Positions 1 to 7,277 of a stretch of DNA of 12,487 nt are shown here, piece by piece. Location: NCBI GenBank assembly GCA_018398765.1, contig JAHBMJ010002318.1:3421-15907 (forward strand). The letters are read 5' to 3'. Under the pieces are notes generated by a model, which was given only the letters and a program-made list of their open reading frames with translations, had not been told where the DNA came from and did no database searches. The translations under genes and the position numbers were made by a program. Within the stretch, counting starts at the first letter, position 1. The number at the start of each line of letters is the position of its first letter. The DNA comes from Chromera velia. Taxonomy: Eukaryota > Sar > Chromeraceae.

Positions 1-42
1 GGGGGGGGGCTTTTGCCCCCCGGCCCCCCGGCCCCCCCCCCC
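1..42. repeat. GC homopolymer edge
   Basis: Nine G, then C, TTTT, GCCCCCC and further C-runs broken only by two GG pairs. The G-run can pair with the following C-runs. This is low-complexity sequence of the kind that stalls assembly. No gene signal is present. Confidence 0.9.
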
Positions 43-90
43 GCCTCTGCAAAGACCTGTGCCCTAAAGGGCACAGGCCTTTGCAGAGGC
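43..90. repeat. Near-perfect 48-base palindrome
   Basis: Arm 43-65 is the reverse complement of 68-90 with one mismatch (A55 against C78) and two unpaired central bases. The arms begin GCCTCTGCAAAG and end in AGGGCACAGG. Such a hairpin may be the terminus of a small mobile element or just an extruding palindrome. No flanking duplication was seen. Confidence 0.9.
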
Positions 91-1182
91 AAAAACAGTT
101 TTCTTCCCCATCTAAACTCAGGTTTTTTACTCATACAAACAGAATATACTTATCAAAACTCAAAAGAACAGTAACCAATATAGACTTAATACTTTTAGCA
201 GTAGTTAGTACTGACATTGACTAAAAGCTAAAAAATAATCTTTGGCTAACTAAGCCAATGGCTAAGCCAATCATTTTATAACTTTGAGTAGGATCGAGAC
301 CTCGTTTACCTGAACCTGTAAAGTGTTGCTTCAGTTAGCGTTGCACACGTTCCTTCTCTAGATCTTCCTCAGGGTTCTTGTCCTTACTTTACCTTCTGTC
401 TGGACACCATAAGATGGCTGGATAGGAGGGACAAAGCAGAGTTATTATTGGTAAAAATTAGAAGAGTTTGTATGTTAGGGAACCTATGAAGTATACTAAC
501 CTCAAATCCAACCTCAAATCCGTCTAGATTTGCAAATCTAGAGCCTTAACCTCAAATTAAATCAAATTAAATTCAAATCTATCAAAGCAATTTAATCAAA
601 CCTGGTCACTAGAAGATACGCATACTTAAAAACACAGATCTAGACACAGAATCACAGATTATCCGACCGAATTTTTATTAAATTATTCAAATTAAAAGAA
701 ATTAAAAATTAAGCCTGAGCTTTCAATTCAAGTTAATTAAAAATCATTTTTTCTATGTTTTTTTTTTCATCTTTCTACTTTTTATTGAGATATGCAGTGA
801 AAGTTAACCGGAAATCTAGCTTAGGATCGATGCCTTTGATTTATAAATTTTTGAATATGATTATAAAAATGTTTGTTGATAGTAACTTAATACTTCGATC
901 TGCACTGCAGAATGCGCCGCCAGCATGTATGCTATGGGGTACGTGATGAGAATAATAGTTATTGACTTTTATATATAGTGATCAAGTTATTTGATGTTTC
1001 AACTAATAAAATATTCTAGAACTTATATTGTAGCTAGGTGCGTGACACACACCGTGCGTCATGGACTCATGGTGTTGAGGAACGTGGTGGCAAGCAAAGC
1101 CAGCCTGGGAACCAGCCTTACTAGAATCTAATGTGTATTCACTTGAACTTGACTGTCTTGATCCCGCCGGTCATACCAGTGT
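91..1182. other. AT-rich region without a gene
   Basis: From about 91 to 1040 the sequence is clearly richer in A and T than the rest of the window. Small repeats include a tandem TAAGCCAATGGC/TAAGCCAATC near 250-272, ACCTCAAAT(C/T) copies near 500-560 and a perfect 20-base palindrome at 523-542. The longest open frame (63 codons at 755-946) has no coding look. It probably contains the 3' UTR and downstream DNA of the phosphatase gene. TTTATT at 674 and 781 would be AATAAA on the minus strand, but such words are expected by chance here. Confidence 0.7.
523..542. repeat. Perfect 20-base palindrome
   Basis: TCTAGATTTGCAAATCTAGA is its own reverse complement. It lies in the AT-rich block. Its role is unknown. 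Confidence 0.85.
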
Positions 1183-1731
1183 CTAGTCCCGCGTGCGTTG
1201 TGGCGCACTATCAAAACGCGGACTCCGGAGCGAATGATCTTCTGGCGGCCTCCCACTGGGGTCTTGCTCTTGTGTCTTGTCTGCCGGTGTGGGTCTGATC
1301 TCCTCAGCGCTTCCGACCGTTCTGTCTTCCTTCTCCTCATCCTCCCCGCAGCACGCAGAAGGTTGCACCAGGTCAAAAAACGACCGTCTTTTGAACATCT
1401 TGTTGGTGCTTCGACGTTTGGGATCCTCATTGGAGACTGCTTCTCGTGCAGCCGTCTCCGTATCCACACTTGCGTTGGCATCCGCACTCGTTTGCACAGG
1501 TGCATTTTGGGCCTCTGCCCTGATCAGTGCAAGTCGTGGGCGGATTGGGTGTCGGGGCGGGAGGAGGGAGATGTTGGCGTGTCTGGTTGCCCTCGCCCTC
1601 ATGGCTGCGACTGCCGCCTTGTGTTGTCCCGAGGGCGTTGCGATGAGGTTGTAGGGCATCAGGGAGGACAGGGAGAAGGTCGAGAGCTTCTCCTGAATCC
1701 TCACCATGGCCTCCCAGCCACTCAAGTCAAA
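1183..1731 (-). CDS. 5-phosphatase exon 13: C-terminal tail
   Basis: Terminal exon, phase 0 in, acceptor CTATGCAG, ending at TAG (1183-1185). It adds 182 residues starting FDLSGWEAMVRIQEKLSTF. No known domain is recognised. The tail is Ala/Arg-rich first (AAVAAMRARATRH), then has a basic patch (KRRS, KMFKRRSFF) and an acidic GEDEEKEDRTV segment. It may be a disordered regulatory or localisation tail. A further small intron cannot be excluded, but the frame is open throughout and joins exactly to exon 12. Confidence 0.75.
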   Translation of the reverse strand, partial: FDLSGWEAMVRIQEKLSTFSLSSLMPYNLIATPSGQHKAAVAAMRARATRHANISLLPPRHPIRPRLALIRAEAQNAPVQTSADANASVDTETAAREAVSNEDPKRRSTNKMFKRRSFFDLVQPSACCGEDEEKEDRTVGSAEEIRPTPADKTQEQDPSGRPPEDHSLRSPRFDSAPQRTRD

Positions 1732-4700
1732 CTGCATAGACAGTCAAGGAGTGAGAAGCAAATGAAATTTGGGCAGCTTTAAGTTTCTTTCAAATTGTAC
1801 ATAGGTGTCAAGAGTGAGAGCCCAGGAAATGCCACGCATACGCTCGTGGAGGAGCAAGCTCGCATATGTGGAAGAGAAGAAACACATGAAGAGCAAGACG
1901 TTCTGTGACGACTCCTCAAATAGACCAAACCCTCGATTCTCATCCGATAGATTGTCTCTCTTTCCTGGGAGCAGAAGAGGAAAGAAGGGTGCAAAACGAT
2001 CGAAGAAAAGAAAGGACCACGAATGAGAGCTCCCAAGACGCCTCTCAGGGACACCAGAAAGAACTCAACAGACGCGTCTAGACAATCAAATGATCGATCG
2101 CCATCAATCCCCTCCATCCAACGCAGGCTGTTCTCAATCAAGACCAATTCCCTTCTCGGCAGGGGTCTGCAGAGAAGGGGCCGGTCTGTCTGCATGTGAG
2201 CAAAGTGACTTCCCTCCAACCCTCCCTCCCTGCCTGACAGACAGACGGACTGACTGACCGGCAAAGGTGCGAAGACAGGCGGAGAGAGGGCGAGGGGATC
2301 CGCCACAGGAGGCGGTGCCACAGCGGCTGTGAGGGAAGGGGAAACGTCCACGAGGAGAGTGGAGGAGACGGCAGAGTGATCACTCCAGTTGAAGGGGTCT
2401 GCAAGCAGAGAAGGAAGTGGAATGGCAATAATGTCCCGCTGTGTCATTTCGCATGAGCTTTTTATATGTTTTAGAACATCAACAGGCGGGTAAGGTTCTA
2501 TAGGCACGATGTGCAAGACTGCATGTACAGCGCGGCAGATAGAAAGACCACAGACAGAGAAAGACTTTAGAGACAGTAACAAAGTCACCAAATTCTGTCT
2601 ACGGTTTGAAAATGCTGCCCAGTCAGCCAAAGCCTGATCTGTTCTTCTCACAGGGCCTGCGTTTACTTTCATACAGAATTCTTTTTCATACAGAAAAGCG
2701 TGCTCTATGAGAATTCTGTATGAAAGTAAAGACAATGCAGGCCAGTCAGCCAAAGCCTGATCTGTTCTTCTCATTGGGCCCCCCCACTGCTCCCAGTCCC
2801 CCCTTACTTGTGCTTGCTCTAGGGTGGAAAGGCCTGTAGGACCCAGGCATGCATTGAATTCCATGGCTCCGTGACAGCTGCACACACACAAAGGCAAATG
2901 GACGGTGCAATTATAAAGAGTGTTCCCAAGCGCGCAGACAGGTGAACACGTGCGGAGCCGACAGGTCTCCATGGAAACGGAACAGGAGAGCGCCAGAAGC
3001 ACGCAAGAATTAAGCGGAGGGATGTGTCTAAAACAGGCGCGTTGAGTTCTGAAAGGAATTTCATTTAGATTCGGAGTATTTGCAATGACACAACTCAATC
3101 CAAGAAGAGTGAGTGCAGACAACTGGAATCTGGTCTTGTATCCTACCACGGAAAAATGGAGTCCCGCTATTACGAGCTGGAAAACTTGCAGGTCTGTAAA
3201 AGAATTCAAGCGACATACGATCAGACAGGAACGAAACACGGAGAGGCAGAGAGACAGACCTGAGTGTGCGTCTTCATCAAAATGCGGTCACAGAACTGCA
3301 TGCAGGAAAAGGAAAAATGGACGTGAATCGGCCAATTCTACCTGCCAGAAGAGGGCAGCTAAAGAATCTACTCAAGAAAAGGAATTGAGATGGGCAAGGA
3401 AAGGAGGGAAGCAAGGAAGGAAGGAAGAAATGAAGGAAGGGAAGCAAGGAAGGAAGGAAGAAATGAAGGAAGGGAAGGAAGGAAGGAAGGAAAGGAAGGA
3501 AGGAAGGAGGGAAGGAAGGAAGGAAGGAAGGAAAGGAAGGAAGGAGGGAAAGAAGGAAGGAAGGAAGGAAAGAAGGAAGGAAGACGTTAAAGTAGATCGA
3601 GCAGCAAAGTTAGGGAGCACGAACACCTACCTGTCAATAACTCTTTCTGTGCATGCATGCAAGGGGGGGATCTGCTGGTGGTACTCTCTGGATGAGGAGC
3701 TGCAGATCTCTGCCCTGGCACATCTCTGGAACAGTAAATAGCGTACGTGTGCAACGACCTGACTGACGTACTTAGAAAGACCAAATGACAACAAATAAAA
3801 CCCAAACAAACAAAGCTGATCGACTGACCCCAGGACATCTAGCTTCATGATGGCCCCCCTTGTACCAGGGGACCTTGAAGACCGTCTTGTACTCCTTCAG
3901 GGCCCACTCAGGGTCGTTGAAGTCGGTCGCTGGGCGGCCTGCGGGGAGGGTGTGTAGGGGTCACTTAGTCGGCATACGTGGACTTGACTTGCGCACTTGT
4001 TGTCATGTTGGTGACATGTACGATGAGTTCTACAACTCTGCATGCGATGAGCCTTCCTGTTCTTTTCAAGGGAGTCTCTGTCTATCTGGGGACACTCACT
4101 CATCACGCATGAAGGAAAGAAAAGAGGAACACATAAGACACACAGTTGCAGCATGGCAAGACGAGAAGAGCCAACAGAATGATTGATTTCTTTTTCCGCA
4201 TTCCCACAAGCTGACTGACTTTCAATCTTCTTGTAGGTTTTTTCTTTCATACAGAATTCTTTTTGAAAAAGACACAAAAAAGAATTCTGTATGAAAGAAA
4301 AAGCACAAACTGACTTTCAATCTTCTTGTAGGTCGGGTAGAAGTGGCGTCCCATGTCTCCTTCTGAGAACTGCAGTGAGCCATTTCCGTCAGCAAGAAGA
4401 GTAATTCAAGGAAGAACAAATCGCGAAGAGAAACAAAAGCCTAGACGCCCAGATTGCTGTCTGCATTATCGTATTCTGGCGCATTCAGTTGCAACCTTAG
4501 CTGGAAGAGACAGAAAGAAGGAAAAACTGCAGCTGCACGGTGCCATATATTAGAAGAAACCTTCAAGAAGGATTCACCCACCCATCCAATCATCCAAGCA
4601 AGCAAGCAAAGAAGCTGTCGACAGACAGACCGACCAGCGGCATGACTGCCTTCACGTCTGTGCTCCTTGCGCGTGTGGCAACTTTGAACTCATCGTGCTC

Positions 4701-7246
4701 GAACAGAAGATCGGGCCTCCCCGTCTTCAGCCACTCCACTGCCTGCATTCCGTCGACAGAACTCTCCGCACTCACACGGAAGTTGAAGTCGCCAGAGATC
4801 ACTGCACACACACATACACACACACACAGACGCCAAAAGGAAAGGTGTCTCCCCGCTGGGACGCTGTTTGAGTTTAGCTTTGTGTCAGTACATGAACTGC
4901 AAAGTTGAAAGAACAACAAAACTTGCGGCTCGACCGTCTCTCCGCCCGCCTGCCCGACATACATACCTGTGTGGTGGAAGCACTCGGTGAGGTTGCAGTC
5001 CTGTCCTGTCAACATCATGCCCAGCCGACTGCAGATGGTCTCAAAAGCCTCCTGCCTGCAGACCACACATGACGATTCAGGGAGACGGAAGAAGGTTTCT
5101 CTCTCGGAATTCGGTTAGGCACTGATGAGAAGACAGAGGGAGGGAGGGAGGGACCAGGAAGAAGAAGAAGAAGAAGAAGAAGAAGAAAGGAGAGAACATC
5201 GAGGTCTGTCTTTGAAGAAGGCGAAAGAAGCAGGAGGGAAGAACTGGGAGGAGGAGAAAAGACACAGAGATAGAGATACACACACACCAGATTTTATCCG
5301 CAAATCACCTCCTGCAAGATGCTTTCCAAAACATGAACTAGAACGTTTCAAGCAGAAAAGTGCAAGTGCTCATCTTGCGGAGAAAACAAAAAGAGAATGA
5401 GAAGCGTCACTTGTGCGGCTCTTTTTCTTGTGCTTGTTCTATGACAGAAAGCCTTGGTCCCTCCCTTACCTTGACTTTGCGCTCTTCGCGGGCAGGTGCA
5501 CGGAGACAAAGCACAGCTGCAAGGAGACCCCATTACTCCGATCCCATACGCTTTCCCTCTTCTTGTCCTTCACAAGGGATCCCTCTGCAATGCTCACACG
5601 CTTCGGTGCTCTCGAATTTGCCCCTCCTCCCTCACCCTCCTCCCCCTCTGCTAGGGACCTCGTGGGACTGGGGGGCGACTCCGCCACACGCACTCCATCT
5701 GCATCTGTCGCACGAAGCGCACCCCCACTCCTCCGGGTCCCCCTGGGTGAGTTGGTGGTGCGCTTCGTGGGAGACGCACTCTTGCTCGTGGCTCCCCCCC
5801 CCTCTCCACCCTCCTCCTCCAGGCTACTGCTCGACCTCTCCACCTCCCCCCCTCCTCCCAGCATCGCAGGCAGTCCGGCAAAAGATGCAAGCGACCTCAC
5901 CCCCCTGTCCCCCCCTGCTGCAGAGGCCCCGCCTACAGAGGCCCTAGTGAACACAGACTGCCGTTGGAAGATCGTGGACCTCTTTGCGTGTGCACCAGCA
6001 GCAGCGGAGGAGGAGGAACCAAGGTGAAGGTCCAAAACAAATGCAGCAGCACCCTTGGAGTCAGCAGCACCTGCAAGCAAAGGAAGAAAAAGGAAACGAC
6101 AGACATGTGTGATGCCAGAAAGCCTGAAAGCGAAAATGCTGCAAAGGTTTCAGAATGACTGTTTGCAATGCTTTTGATATCACGCAAACCAGTCAAACTT
6201 CCTTTCTCTTTCTCGTGGTCGTTTAGGGCACTGTCAACCTTCATTCCTTCTTTAAGCATACGGCTGAGTATTGCAGCAAATGGTCCCCAGCCTGAACATT
6301 CACATTGCCATTCACCCACGTTTTCTCTGTGGGTGGGTGGACTCACCGAGGCGCATCACAGCAGAAGGCCCCACGGCCACGGCCCCCCTCTCGTCCCTCT
6401 CGAAGAGGGAAGAGTTCACCCAGCACCCTATGGCTGCATTCCCGTGAATGCATCAACAGGTGTTGCTTCATATAGTAGACGCGTATGCACATTCGTGAAC
6501 TTGTATGTGAGAGATTGTTTATGTTGGGTGGGGCTGGTAAAAGAGAAATGACGGGAGGGAAGATGAAGACAGCTGTAGAGTTCAGTCAGTCACTTAGTCA
6601 AATGGCCAGACAAGTTTCCTCATGTGACAGAAAATGGGGCACAGAACCGTCTTACGGTGAGTAATGAATGCACGGTGTCTATGACGGTGCAACCGGTCTC
6701 ACTGACAGGTAAATTTCTCCTTCGTGAACGCTCCATCACCTGCAGGAAAAACGCAAAAAAAGATTAATAAAAAAAACACCAGGTAAAGGCGAGACGGACA
6801 AAATGACGAAAGAATCCGTCCGTACCCGATACCATGCATTCATGTATCGTGGTCTCTGTCTTTGAGCACTAGGGGATAAAGAAAGTGTGTGAGTTCTGAT
6901 CAGACGGAGTGAACAGGCTGAGATACTGGGCGAATGAATGCATGATAGACCAGGGAGATTGTGAGTCGGCTAGGAGAAAAGGCAACAAGACCCATCGACG
7001 GTGGGAAAGCGATAGACGTGGTCTGAGAGATACTTCTCATTTTAATTGCACTGAATGACTCTCGCAGGCCAAAACGTCAATTCACTTACCGAGTCCCCCC
7101 AGCCGGTCGAACTCGATGTTCAGTCGCGTGAATCTTCCCTTGCACCTTTTCTCAAAGTACACAGACAGAGCCCGAAAGACGGTTTCAGCTGCAAGCACAT
7201 CAACACGTACAAACATGCGTGCGTACGAACCTGCGCAGAAACAAGC

Positions 7247-7277
<31 letters not shown>

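Larger units (their letters stand above)
2399..3146 (-). other. Phosphatase intron 11 with an inserted palindromic element
   Basis: 748 bases if exon 11 is right. It contains the palindromic element at 2662-2730 and its flanking direct repeats. A long stop-free frame of 486 codons (3239 to 1779) spans it on the minus strand. It may hide a small exon. One candidate is about 2840-2874 (CHGAMEFNACL). Confidence 0.6.
3939..4315 (-). other. Phosphatase intron 8 with an inserted palindromic element
   Basis: 377 bases beginning at the GTCAGT donor of exon 8. The element begins 5 bases into the intron, and a second copy of the exon end and donor follows it at 4215-4239. The remainder shows nothing recognisable. 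Confidence 0.7.

Noticed and set aside
755-946. 63-codon plus-strand frame in the AT-rich block
   Set aside because: Composition is that of random AT-rich DNA, with a Phe/Ser/Tyr-rich start from a T-run. No splice context, motif or neighbour supports it.
1198-1782. 194-codon plus-strand frame
   Set aside because: It lies antisense to the phosphatase terminal exon, whose acceptor and phase fit the gene. It shows no motif of its own.
3085-3193. Plus-strand exon MESRYYELENLQ before GTCTGT
   Set aside because: Looks protein-like over 12 residues, but has no acceptor or partner exon on the plus strand and overlaps the candidate minus-strand exon 11.
3085-3741. 218-codon plus-strand frame rich in Lys-Glu-Gly-Arg
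   Set aside because: Its middle is the translated GGAA microsatellite, and its ends overlap exons 10 and 11 on the other strand.
2611-4334. The two palindromic elements as parts of an LTR or autonomous transposon
   Set aside because: The total length is about 70 bases each with no ORF, and the sequence between the two copies is ordinary gene sequence, not a transposase.
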